DNA of 64,000 nucleotides from Garcia nutans (taxonomy: Eukaryota > Streptophyta > Magnoliopsida > Malpighiales > Euphorbiaceae): positions 37,820,001 to 37,884,000 of the forward strand of contig CANTUV010000035.1 in NCBI GenBank assembly GCA_947685225.1. Direction: 5' to 3'. Position numbers and translations under genes: made by a program. Below the pieces are notes generated by a model. The model was not told where the DNA came from. It made no database searches and was given only the letters and a program-made list of their open reading frames with translations. Positions within the stretch are counted from its first letter, which is position 1; each line of letters starts with the position of its first letter. This document shows, in pieces, positions 11,390-22,169 of the stretch.

Positions 11390-14300
11390 CTAGTCATCAT
11401 CTGGATGTTCTGCTGTTACTTGATCTTCTGCTGGTGGGGTTGGTTCTGTTGGAGCCCATCTAGGAGGTTCAGTTGGCCGTCCTAGTAACATATTTTGAAT
11501 CCAAGTCTGGTTCTCAACCAAAAATTGAGTCATATCTGCAATTTTGGTCTCTAATTTGCTCTCTATATGACTAACTTTATTGCTTATCTCATCACGTATC
11601 TCAATTAACATATTTTCATTCACTTGTTGAGATGTACTTCCACTGCCCTTAGAGATGTGAGAAATCGCTAAATTTCCCAACCCATATAATCTGGCCTTCT
11701 TTGTTCCTCCTGCCACTTCAACAAATAAATCATCATCATCCTTAGTACAAGATTGAACTTCCTCTCCATTTGCCTCTTCTGTAGACTGTGATGCTTTCAA
11801 TTTCTGAAAGCTTTCCTAAAAAAGAAAATCAAAACAATGTTAGAGTCAAAAGAATCCAGTAACCAATACACATAATTCACAAGCAATATTCATAAAAAAG
11901 CATGTTAACAAACCAAGCATGTTAAAAGTATGTTCTTAATAAAAAAATATAGTACTAATAAAAAAACACTTGCTGCACCAACGTTTCTAGAATTACAGCA
12001 GAAACAATCTTTTTTTGTTACAATCAAATTGCTCCTATTCACAGCAGAAACAATCTTGTAAGCGCAATAGAATTACAGATATATTATGCCAAAATAGATG
12101 TCCTCAGAATATTGTATAATAACCGCCTAAAACATTTCAATACTACCCAATCCTTGTTTTTCTTTTCACCTAAACTAGAAGAAATTCAATTACTATTCAT
12201 CCAATGGCTGTAGATCTGTAAAGACAATGGAAAAAAAGAAGGCTTAGATGGGATAACCTGATGAATAATTAATTGGAAAAAAATTAAATAGAATTAGTGA
12301 TTCTGAAGCGCAAATGCAGATGCGACTGCAGTGCTTCCCAAAGCAATTGGACTTTGCAGAGTTGAGGAATTGAGGGAAGAACAAGTAAACAAATTATAAC
12401 ATAATTAGATTTGTATCATATAACAAGATTATGAGAAAAGGAAAAGACAAGAAGTTGATTAGTTGCTTGCTTATTCTTTCTTGTTGAGTATTCTAGCTAT
12501 ATATATATATATTTTTCTATAAATTATTTAATAATTTTGCATAATTTAATTATTTATCAATAATGGAAACTTATTGGAGAAGAAATAGTGATATATTAAG
12601 TGATAAAAAAAGAAAACAAAAAAAAGAAGAAGCATGATTCTTCAATTGTATATATTCATATATTCTAGATGAGTCAAAAGTGGATTCCAAGATTTTGGAC
12701 GACTGGTAGGAAGAATGATCAAGTCAATAATTATTGCGTAATATGACTTCTAAGCTAATTAAAGGGCAGAATCAGCAAAGAAAACGATGCCTTGTATAGC
12801 TTTTAAAATATAGGAAATTTCGCTGCACATAAACAAGAATGCAGGCTCCAATTAACGAAGAGAATTCCTATGAATTGAATTACCTTAATTTTTTTTATCA
12901 GAAAAGAAGAAATATCATTAATGAATTACCTTAATTAGAGATATATCACATTGTCACATAGTATTACTTCTTTTTTTATATTCAAATATGAAAACAATTG
13001 CATTTGTGATTTGCTAATAAGATATCCAAACGAAACATGTTCTAATCTTTGGTGCTATAATCATATAGTTGCGTAAGTTTTTCTTCTCTGCTAATCTGGG
13101 TATGCATGGTTGAATTTCTATCCTTAATTCTTAATTAATTCTAAGTAACATAATTTATTAATTTCGTTTAACATTATTATCAAGCTAAAAAGGGGGACCA
13201 AATGTTATAATATAAAAAACAACGCAAAGGTCTCAAAAAATCTAAGATAAACTAGCAGAGCTGTTAGAGGTTGTCTTTGCAGGAAAGAAAAGACTCATCT
13301 AGAACACTGTCTGCAATGTCCTTTGATGTAGACCTCTCCTTTTTTCACTTCTTCTGAGAAGAATAGTAAACGGGGTCCTCAACTGGGGCATCTATTGATT
13401 GTGAAACTTCAACACAGAAAGATTAAGAATTTTACTATTTTTTCTTGCAAAAAATAAGAAGATGATTCAGAGAATAATGGAGTTTGTATTCAATTAGGGT
13501 AATGGAAATGCAAGCCAATTTGTACATATGTAAAATTAACATGCAAACTATACAAATGTATATGAATTTTATTTTTTACACACAAAGCAGTAATTTTACT
13601 ACTATTTATCTCGTAATATAAAATTTTTTAAAAATATTTTTTCCCTAAATATTATATTAAAAAGAGGAAATCGATTCTAAATTTCTTGCTTAAAGAAGAT
13701 ATATTTATTACTAAACTATATCTCGACATACTCTTTTAAATGTTATTTAATTGATTTATAATATAACAAGTTAGAATTAAAATTCAAATATTAACTATTA
13801 TTTTTTGATCTGTATAAGAAAGAAACCTACACATGTCAATACCATTAACAATAGCAAATGCAAGAAAATATCAAAATAAATAAAGTGACAAGAAGCTTAA
13901 TGTTTGTCCATGTGAAGACATACCTAATAAATAGTTTTCTTCAATAAAATATGTTCAATTCTCTTTCTCGGCAAGCAAATTTTCTTCACTTATATATATA
14001 TATATATTATACATGTGATCCAAATTATTGGGTTTTCTTTCTTTCTAAATTTTTCATTGTTAATGTTTTTACAACTTGTTAATGTTTTTACAACTATGAA
14101 ATCAAATTGCCTATATTAATTGAAATCAACACATTTGAAAGAGGGTGTATACATTCTGCAATACCAAGTAAACCACACACCATATCAATCATATTTTCAA
14201 CAAAAACATTATAAACTCATCCATAAAATAATGTAAATACAATATATTAACTTACATGAACAAGTTCCGATCTCTTATCTATAAACTTCCCCCGATCTTT

Positions 14301-14590
14301 TTTACTTGTATGGCTATGCTTGAACAATTCATAGTTTCCAAGAAACTTTCCCCCATTTGCTGCAGCCTGTTTAAATCAATATGAAACACAAACATATGAT
14401 GAAAAAAATAGTCAATTTATTTAACAAAATAAGATGTAGATTTCATACCAAATCCTTCGCATGCTCTTTCATCGATTTCGACCCACAAGTGTGAGTAGAT
14501 GGCCCTGTTCCTGGTCCAGCAGGCTCAGACAGTCTATTATATTATGAGGTGTTCTTCCATGTACCTAGCTTCCATTTTAAATTAATCACA
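11390..14590 (-). pseudogene. TNPA-like (Transposase_24/Ptta-En/Spm) gene remnant, three exons
   Basis: Read on the minus strand, three coding blocks are separated by intron-like DNA. Block 1 (14449 to about 14590) encodes WKLGTWKNTS, then after a break STHTCGSKSMKEHAKDL, ending at a GTATGA donor. Block 2 (14256-14366) has a CAG acceptor and GTAAGT donor and encodes GGKFLGNYELFKHSHTSKK and DRGKFIDKRSELVH, resembling the conserved core of plant Ptta/En/Spm proteins. Block 3 (11390-11815) has a TTTTTTAG acceptor and encodes about 140 residues with KKARLYGLGN and a coiled-coil-like IEIRDEISNKVSHIESKLE stretch before the stop. TNPA-type proteins bind subterminal repeats; this one lacks its N-terminal part and has a stop in block 1. 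Family identity rests on motif memory only. Confidence 0.65.
11816..14255. other. Intron-like DNA of CACTA-F
   Basis: AT-rich sequence between the second and third TNPA-like blocks. One less AT-rich patch at 13250-13410 reads SIDAPVEDPVYYSSQK on the minus strand before a stop; it may be another exon remnant but I do not recognise it. Nothing else seen. Confidence 0.4.
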
Positions 14591-16330
14591 TATTTATTTT
14601 GGTAGATGGGTGGAAGGCAGAACTAAAAAGAAATGAAGAATAGGAAAATAAGATAGTATGTGATACTCATGGATTGCAAAAAAAGAAAAGATAATAAAAA
14701 AAATTTGAATGCTATTCTATTTTTCATTATTTTTTGTAAGATAGTTTGTGCTTTTCCATAAGTAAGATTTGAATGCAAGTCTATTTTTCATTATTTTTTG
14801 TAATAAATTTATTTTTGATTAGAACTCACATTAATAAAGTTTATGGAATTGGAAGTTATATTATTATTAAACCAATGAAGTTATATAATTTACCAATGAC
14901 ATTATTAAGTAAATAAAATGAAACAATCATTATACAATGAAAAATGTACCTACATTGTCAGCCACTTGGCAAGATGAGCAGCTGATGGATTTGATTATTT
15001 TGTAGAACAGAGTGCAAAGAAACGACTGAAACTGAAATCTGATCACAGCAAAATGCATGGAGCATGAGACACTAAATGGCAAGAAAATTGATGCTTGACT
15101 CTATTTGATATCAATTAATTGGTTATACCTAAGTGCATAGTAAATTATCCTTATATAATTAGCCATGACTTCGTGTGCCATAAGCCTAAAGATGTCAAAT
15201 AACTCATTACTTTATACATGCTCTAGATCAAAGAAAAACATAATGTTTAGTAAACCTAATTAATCCCGCTATTTAATACTTTTTAATAGTAATATTTAAA
15301 TGGAAAGCATGCTCTCAAATAGAATTTGTCTCACAACTCTCATATTTCCTTCTGCAATTCAGATCTTTAATTTGGGGAGGCATTTTCTTAGCTCTATTTG
15401 TTATTTAAAGTAGAATACTTGAAGTAAATAATGTAGATGCGATCAATGCTTCGTAAAATTTACATATCCTAGCCCTTAAAAATTCGATCTTTATGTTTAG
15501 CCTTGAATTATATCAAACAACCCCTGCCTCATTAAATTAGATTAGCCTTTTTCAAAAACGGTTAATGCTTCTAAAGAAAAAGCAGGCATAACTATAAGGG
15601 AGAAAATACTACATATAAACAGGCATGTCAAACATTTTATCTAACAGATAACAAATCAAATATCTTGTTAAAATAAGTACAAACATTGCAACTTTTTGAT
15701 GTCTAAATATGAGACTGGAAGCATATATGATAAAAGCACCCAAGTTCTCGGCATACCCAAATTTGAGATTGTCCAAAAACTGTTGTATATGCAGAAATAT
15801 ATGAAAGTTTTCGGCAGTTGGTAATAGGGAAACAAGTGACAGAAACATATTCAATAGTGAAATGTTAATTAGCAAAAGGAAGACCAAGCATTTACACAAG
15901 TCAGAAGAAAAAATTGAAAAGTATAGTTAATGGAAGGAAAAACTCTATAATCTCCTTAATACAGAAATTCACAACAGGAAAGAGGCTTAATTTATACTTT
16001 AAAAAGCAATGATTTTGAGTTGTAATCTTAAATTCAGCAGGTTTATGTCCTACTATTCACTTGGAAAGTATGCCAAGCCGAAGGAAGTTGAAGAAATGAT
16101 TACTAGAGAGACAAAGAGAGGAAGAGAGCATTTAGAAACAATAAATAGAAAAATTCAGTAGAATATATGAAGTAAAAAAGAAAAAGAAACCCAAGTTTTG
16201 ACTGTAGCATAAGAAAATGAAGTGACTGTAGCATACTTTTTTTCTACATTCAATTCATATTAGTTGAAGTCAAAAGAATAATTGAGAAAAAGAAAATTAT
16301 ATTATATAAAGACAAGTCAAAAGAATTTGC
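14591..16330. other. Non-coding interior of CACTA-F
   Basis: AT-rich. A minus-strand open frame of 96 codons at 15609-15899 is hydrophobic, starts in no recognisable context and matches no family I know; it is probably chance. No gene assigned. Confidence 0.4.
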
Positions 16331-16429
16331 CTTCTGGAGGATGTTTAAATCCAGAATCTACAATGGCTCGAAGAAGCTCTGGCTTCAACAGGAAGTCTCT
16401 GAATCCTGAACTGTGAATTCCAACAGCCC
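16331..16429 (-). pseudogene. Captured exon of a UAP56-type DEAD-box RNA helicase
   Basis: On the minus strand this 99 bp block encodes VGIHSSGFRDFLLKPELL followed by RAIVDSGF and HPP, essentially the N-terminal Q-motif region of plant UAP56 / RH15 / RH56 (mRNA export and splicing helicase). Upstream is an intron-like AATGCCAG acceptor. Downstream the reading breaks at CCAGAAG|GCAAAT, where the host gene would have a GT donor, giving either a GC donor or a mutated one. The helicase ATP-binding and DEAD motifs are not present, so no helicase activity is possible. Because intron flanks appear to be retained, the source was genomic DNA rather than mRNA. It lies inside CACTA-F, 263 bp downstream of the phytocyanin exon on the same strand. 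Confidence 0.85.
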
Positions 16430-16692
16430 CTGGCATTGTTCAAAAAATAAACCAATATCAACACAAGAAACATTTTAATTGCAAAGTGAAAACAAGAGGA
16501 ATTTCCCCAGTGTAGAGGAAAAACCAGAAACTGAATATGCTACAAGAGTTCTATCAAGAATTACAAAAGCCAGAAACAAAGATCTAAGAAAACATTAAGG
16601 CTATACATAATCAAAACAAATTAAAAACGAGAAACCCAGATCAAATTTCTAATACAAAGTGAAAAATGATTTACAAAGAGGTTAATTCATAC

Positions 16693-16893
16693 CAATTACA
16701 TCACCAACTTGGAAAGTTTTAGTAGCTGCCCACTATTTTAGTCAATATTACCAATGGTGGTCCAACCAACAGAATCGCCAACCTTGTAAACAACAGTATC
16801 GAACACCTGAGACATTAATGACATTATTAATAGCGTTAGCAGAACCAGAGCTCTCTTCACCAATTCCATGGCTACCAAACACTGAATGGAGGA
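16693..16893 (-). pseudogene. Captured first exon of a phytocyanin (plastocyanin-like) gene
   Basis: From an ATG at 16867-16869 (minus strand) the frame encodes MELVKRALVLLTLLIMSLMS, a signal-peptide-like hydrophobic segment, then VVYKVGDSVGWTTIGNID. This is the start of a plant phytocyanin, a secreted or GPI-anchored blue-copper-like protein. A stop follows. The continuation WAATKTFQVGDVI is still readable in another frame, so the copy has a small deletion and a stop. It ends at ATTG|GTATG, a good splice donor at the position where phytocyanin genes usually have their single intron. The copper ligands lie in the missing second exon. About 25 bp of probable 5' UTR precede the ATG. Confidence 0.85.
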
Positions 16894-18129
16894 GTTAATT
16901 TGGGGTCTGAGAACTGGAGGAGTAATAGCCAAGGTTGATTCGAAATGGAGATTTGTACTGCTAATAAAGAGTCATATTCAAAATGGAGATGGTGTGTGGA
17001 GGACATACCAGCAGGCTGAGATGAAGATGGAGGTGCCGATGACGGCGGTGACCTCTCTGTGAAGGCGAGAGGAGGCTGAGATGAAGATGGCGAGCTGCGA
17101 TGGTGGGCGGAGATGAAGATGATGGCTCACTGCAGAGAGGAGAAGTGAGGGAGCGGCGCAAATGGGAGAGTGAGGATTCTGAGATTAGGTTAGGCAGTAA
17201 AAGCTTTCATACATTAACCCTTCGAAAATATATCAAAAATTCAATTTTCTTTGTAAACTTTAAAAATATCATTTTTTCAAATATTTATTTAATTTATTAA
17301 AAAATATATTTTATTTTTAAATAGACATAGATTATATATTTAGTATATCAAGTGCATTTCCAAAAACAATATTGTTTTAAAAAAAATATAAATTGTGTTA
17401 TACAATATAGTTTCTTAAAAAAATCAGAATTATCTATATTTATATTTATTTTATTTTGAAGTTAAATTAAAATATATTTTAATTATTTATATGATGATAA
17501 ATATTAGACCGTAAATTAGTATAATAACATATAATTTTATACTATTAATATGTTATACTATTAATTTTACTATTTTAATTTACAAAACACAATTCATTAT
17601 ATTATTAGTACTATTAATACTGTTTATTGCTTAATAACTAATAAGTATTTATTATAACCACTAAATACGTAGATCACTTAATAAAAATATCATTTTAATT
17701 TAATAAAATAATTCGTAAATTTGAATTACGAATATGATTCTATCATACTCCACTTTAAGATAATGAATTGCACAAAAAAAAAAATTAAATACTAATTTAA
17801 AATTTTATATTAGTGATAATAACAAGTAAATTTAATTTGTCATTATAAATTATTAAATTAATATCAATGTAATATATAAAATATTTAAATGAAGCTATAC
17901 AAATAAATCGAATTGTTGAAATCAAAATATGCTTTAAAATAATTAAACATATATACTCAAATATATCATTCATGCTATACGATAAATACAGAGAAATGAG
18001 ATAAAATAAAATGCCTATAACGAAATTATATAAAAAACAAAAATTAGTATTTTTTTTTATATAAAATAAGTCTTCTAACTTATTTCAAATAATTATAATT
18101 TCTTTTTTGGGCTCCCAATAAAAATTTCC
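16894..18129. other. CACTA-F upstream interior, with a GC-richer patch
   Basis: 16960-17190 is noticeably richer in G and C than its surroundings and made of GAGATGAAGATGG-type repeats; it may be another captured fragment or the promoter/5' UTR of a minus-strand transcript, but I do not recognise a protein. The remainder to 18129 is AT-rich and non-coding. Confidence 0.4.
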
Positions 18130-19347
18130 TTTTAGATTTACGACCAAAATTTTTTACGGCTATTTTCTGTCGCAAATTTGCTACAGATTTGCCATCGATT
18201 TGCGACGGATACATATATATAGTCAAATTTTATTTTCGTCGCAAATCCGTAGCAAATGGGTAGCAAATTTGCAACGAATCTGCGACGGTACAAATTTTCA
18301 ACGAAAATTCTTGGAGGGAATAATCCCGCCAACTTTAGCGACGAAATTTGTGACGAACAAAATTCCGTCGCAGATTTATTACGGATTTGCAACCGATTTG
18401 CGACTGATTTTGCAACGGATTTGCGACCAATTGCTCAAAATTCCTCTGACTTGTCCTTCCGTCGCAAATCCGTCGCAGATACGTAGCAAATTTGCGACGG
18501 AAACGTGTCCGTCGCAGATTTCCGTCGCAAATGGTGTTGATATTTTTATAGTGAAATTTGCGACGGTAATAGACAGTAGCAGATCTGCGTTGCAAATTGC
18601 TTCTTTACTGTTTTCTCTTTCGCGCCAAGTTTACGCGCCAACTTTTGCGACGGAAATCTGCGACGGAATGATTTTTGTCGCAGATCTGCGACGGATTTGC
18701 AACGGATTTGAGACCAATTGCTCAAAATTCCTCTGACTTATCCTTCCGTCGCAAATTCGTCGCAGATCCGTAGCAAATTTGCGACGGAAACGTGTCCGTC
18801 GCAGATTTTCGTCGCAAATGGTGTTGATATTTTTATAGTGAAATTTGCGACGGTAATAGACGGTAGCAGATCTCCGTTGCAAATTGCTTCTTTAGTGTTT
18901 TCTCTTTCGCGCCAAGTTTCCGCGCCAACTTTTGCGACGAAAATCTGCGACAGAATAATTTTCGTTGCAGATCTGCGATGGATTTGCAACGGATTTGCGA
19001 CCAATTGCTCAAAATTCCTCTGACTTGTCCTTCCGTCGCAGATCCGTAGCAAATTTGCGACGGAAACGTGTCCGTCGCAGATTTCCGTCGCAAATGGTGT
19101 TGATATTTTTATAGTGAAATTTGCGACGGTAATAGACGGTAGCAGATCTCCGTTGCAAATTGCTTCTTTAGTGTTTTCTCTTTCGCGCCAAGTTTCCGCC
19201 CCAACTTTTGCGACGGAATTGCAACGGATTTGCGACCAATTGCTCAAAATTCCTCTGACTTGTCCTTCCGTCGCAAATCCGTCGCAGATCCGTAGCAAAT
19301 TTGCGACGGAAACGTGTCCGTCGCAGATGCCGAATATTTTTGTAGTG
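18130..19347. repeat. CACTA-F right subterminal array with a 287 bp higher-order repeat
   Basis: Short TTGCGACGGA / TCCGTCGCAGAT motifs occur throughout in both orientations. From 18441 they form tandem units starting with TTCCTCTGACTT at 18441, 18728, 19015 and 19250, i.e. spacings of 287, 287 and 235 bp, the last unit being cut by the element's end. Each full unit contains a non-motif segment GGTGTTGATATTTTTATAG and a CTCTTTCGCGCCAAGTTT segment. Open frames here are repeat translations. Confidence 0.92.
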
Positions 19348-19350
19348 GCA

Positions 19351-22169
19351 TAAGGAATCTTCTGCATCTCCTGAATCTGAAGTTCACCCTTTGGGCATTG
19401 ATCAAGATTGAATTTATCTCCTTTAGCAACTGGGGTATCAATTGGTCTACTGTTGTGCATACTAAATCTCTTGAGCACTTTCTCAATATAGCCCTTTTGT
19501 GATAATCCAAGAATACCTCGAGTACGGTCTCGATGTATTTGAATCCCTAATACAAAAGAAGCTTCACCTAAATCTTTCATCTCAAAGTGTTTTGAGAGAA
19601 AGACTTTGGTCTCGTGCAGCAAATCCTTACAGTTAGTAGCAAACAATATTTTATCCACATATAAGACCAAAAAGATAAACCTACTCCCACTGAACTTGTG
19701 ATACACACAATCTTCCACAGCATTTGTCTCAAAACCGAAAGAGACAACTACTTCATGGAACTTGAAGTACCACTGACGAGAAGCCTGCTTGAGTCCATAA
19801 ATGGATTTCTTTAATCTGCATACCAGTCGCTTTGGGTCTCCAGACACAAAGTTTTCTGGTTGCACCATATAGATGGTTTCATCAATGTCTCCATTGAGAA
19901 ACGCAATCTTCACATCCATTTGATGTAACTCAAGATCAAAATGAGCAACTAGAGCCATGATTGTCCTAAAAGAGTCCTTCGATGAAACCGGAGAGAAGGT
20001 CTCTTTATAGTCAATCCCTTCCTTCTAAGTGAAGCCCTTAGCTACAAGACATGCCTTATATCTTTTCACATTACCTTTAGAATCCCTCTTGGTTTTAAAT
20101 ATCCATTTGCAACCAATAGGTTTCTTTCCTTCAGGTAATGGAACAAGATCCCAAACTTGATTGTCTTGCATTGACTTAAATTCTTCACCCATTGCCTCAA
20201 TCCACTTCTGAGAGTTGGAATCCTGCATGGAATGATGAAAGCTGATAGGATCATCTTCTACCATGTCTACAGTGTCCTCATGTTCCTGAAGATATACTAC
20301 ATAGTCATCCGGAATAGCATTTCTTCTTTATCTAGTGGACCTTCTTAAAGGCACAGGTTTTGGCTCAAATTCTTGAGGTTGTTGAGCTTGTACTTGAGGA
20401 AGAACAACTTCTTCATCCTGATGGGGAAGTTGATCAACATTGTCTTGTATTGGATCCGGAATTGCTTCTGGGATATTAACAATTCTAGGAACCTGAACAG
20501 TCCCAGGAGCAAAGATAGGAATCGACACTGAGTGTTCCTGACTCGATCCCTCCTCAAAGACAATGTTTCTAACCTTATTTCTCTCCCCAAACTCAACATC
20601 CTCAAAGAATGTTGCAATTCCCATCTCAAAAATAGATCTGGAAGTAGGATTATAGAACTTAAAACCTCGAGATCGCTCTGAATAACCAACAAAGTAGCTA
20701 CTAACAGTTTTGGAGTCCAATTTTGTTTCATTAGGCCTATAAGGCCTAGCCTCAGCAGGACATCCCCAAACATGAAGGTGCTTTAGACTGGGCTTGAGTC
20801 CAGTCCAAAGCTCATAAGGTGTTTTTGTAGCTGCTTTAGTTGGTACTCTGTTAAGAAGATAGATTGCTGTCTTTAATGCTTCTCCCCACAGAGACTCAGG
20901 TAAAGAAGAATGACTAATCATACTTCTAATCATATCCATAAGAGTCCTGTTACGTCTCTCAGATACACCATTCATGCTGGGTGTACCAGACATTGTGTAT
21001 TGAGGGACTATACCACAGTCCTGCAGCAAAATAGCAAATGGCCCTGGACGTTGTTCACCTGAACCGTCATATCTGCCATAGTACTCACCTCCACGGTAAG
21101 ATCTAACAGATTTAATCTTCTTTCCGAGTTGATTTTCAACTTCGGCCTTATAAGATTTAAAAACGTCCAGAGACTTAGATTTCTCATTAATGAGATATAG
21201 GTACCCATAACGTGAGTAATCGTCTATGAATGATATAAAGTATCTTTGACCATTCCTAGTTGCTGTAGGGAATGGGCCACAAATGTCCGTATGTATCAAC
21301 TCTAAGACGTTTGATGACCTATTGGCACCTAATCTCTTTTGTTTGGTCTGTTTACCTATAATACACTCAACACATGAGTCCAAATCTGTGAAATCAAGTG
21401 TATTTATGATATCATCTGACACAAGATGCTCTATTCTAGATTTGGATATGTGACCCAAACGTCTGTGCCATAGAGCAGCTGAGTTATCCATATTTAACTT
21501 CCTTTTGGTACCTATAGTACTAACTTGCAGGGTCTCATTATAAGAGGCATCAATATCTAACATATATAGATTATGAAGTGCATACAAGAAACCAATACCT
21601 AAAATTTTTGAATCCATAGATAAAGTAACTTTATTTTTTCCAAATGAAAAAGTAAAACCAGATTTGTCCAAATGGGAAACAGAAATTAAATTTCGCCTAA
21701 AAGACGGAATAACAAAAGTATCTACTAGATCTAAAAAATTTCCAGTTCTTAAACGTAATCTAAAATGTCCTATCGCCTCTACTTCTACCGGTTCGCCAGT
21801 TCCCATATAAACGTATCTTTCACCGTCAATTGGCTTTTGGTAACTTAGGCAACCCTGCATTGAAACACTTATGTGACTAGTAGCACCAGAATCTATCCAC
21901 CAAGTGTTTCTAGGTACCGAAGTTAAATTAACTTCAGAACAGACTAAAACCAAATATTTTCCCTTATTAGCAGTCTTATTATCAGTATTTTCATTCATAG
22001 GGACAAAGTTGGGATTACACGGCATGCTAGCTGAATTCAGAGAAAATAAATAATAAATAAATGACATAAGCTCACAATCCACAAAAAATTGAAACAAATC
22101 ACAGAAGTAGAGTTCAAATATTGGAAACAAGATACCGGACACAACATTAATATTCTCATCTTTGGACAT
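19351..22169 (-). pseudogene. Copia-E pol, 5' part: protease, integrase and reverse transcriptase remnant
   Basis: One reading frame on the minus strand. From the Met codon at 22169: protease WWIDSGATSH (Asp about residue 93), GAG-pre-integrase zinc region (LWHRRLGH with CVEC, about 233-269), integrase core with LELIHTDICGPF, then RSYRGGEYYG where the family has a catalytic Asp instead of Tyr (about residue 358), and GVSERRNRTL with the Glu. RT follows: VWDLVPLPEGKKPIGCKWIF, MDVKIAFLNGDIDE, CRLKKSIYGLKQASRQWY and LYVDKILFATN, where the second Asp of the YVDD box is Lys. Stops lie at 20328-20330 and 20025-20027. The frame is then cut by CACTA-F. The first 50 residues do not look like copia protein, and no Gag zinc knuckle is present. 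Dead copy. Confidence 0.92.

Larger units (their letters stand above)
10474..19347 (-). mobile_element. CACTA-F: non-autonomous CACTA (En/Spm) transposon with captured host exons
   Basis: The left end is CACTACAAAAA and the right end is TTTTTGTAGTG, the CACTA terminal inverted repeat. A 3 bp duplication GCA flanks it (10471-10473 and 19348-19350). Leaving out the element plus one GCA brings the copia pol frame into register, so the boundaries are exact. Both ends carry dense subterminal arrays of a CCGTCGCAGAT / TTGCGACGGA motif in both orientations, the typical place for TNPA-type protein binding. The interior, read on the minus strand, holds a phytocyanin exon, a UAP56 helicase exon and remnants of a TNPA-like (Transposase_24/Ptta) gene. 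I see no TNPD-like (Transposase_21) catalytic gene, so the element would depend on a relative for movement. Confidence 0.95.

Noticed and set aside
15609..15899. 96-codon hydrophobic minus-strand frame in CACTA-F
   Set aside because: AT-rich, no recognisable family or coding context; leucine/isoleucine/phenylalanine content is expected from the base composition.
18138..19093. Several overlapping open frames rich in R, I, C, D in the CACTA end
   Set aside because: They are translations of the TTGCGACGGA subterminal repeat; they repeat with the 287 bp unit on both strands.
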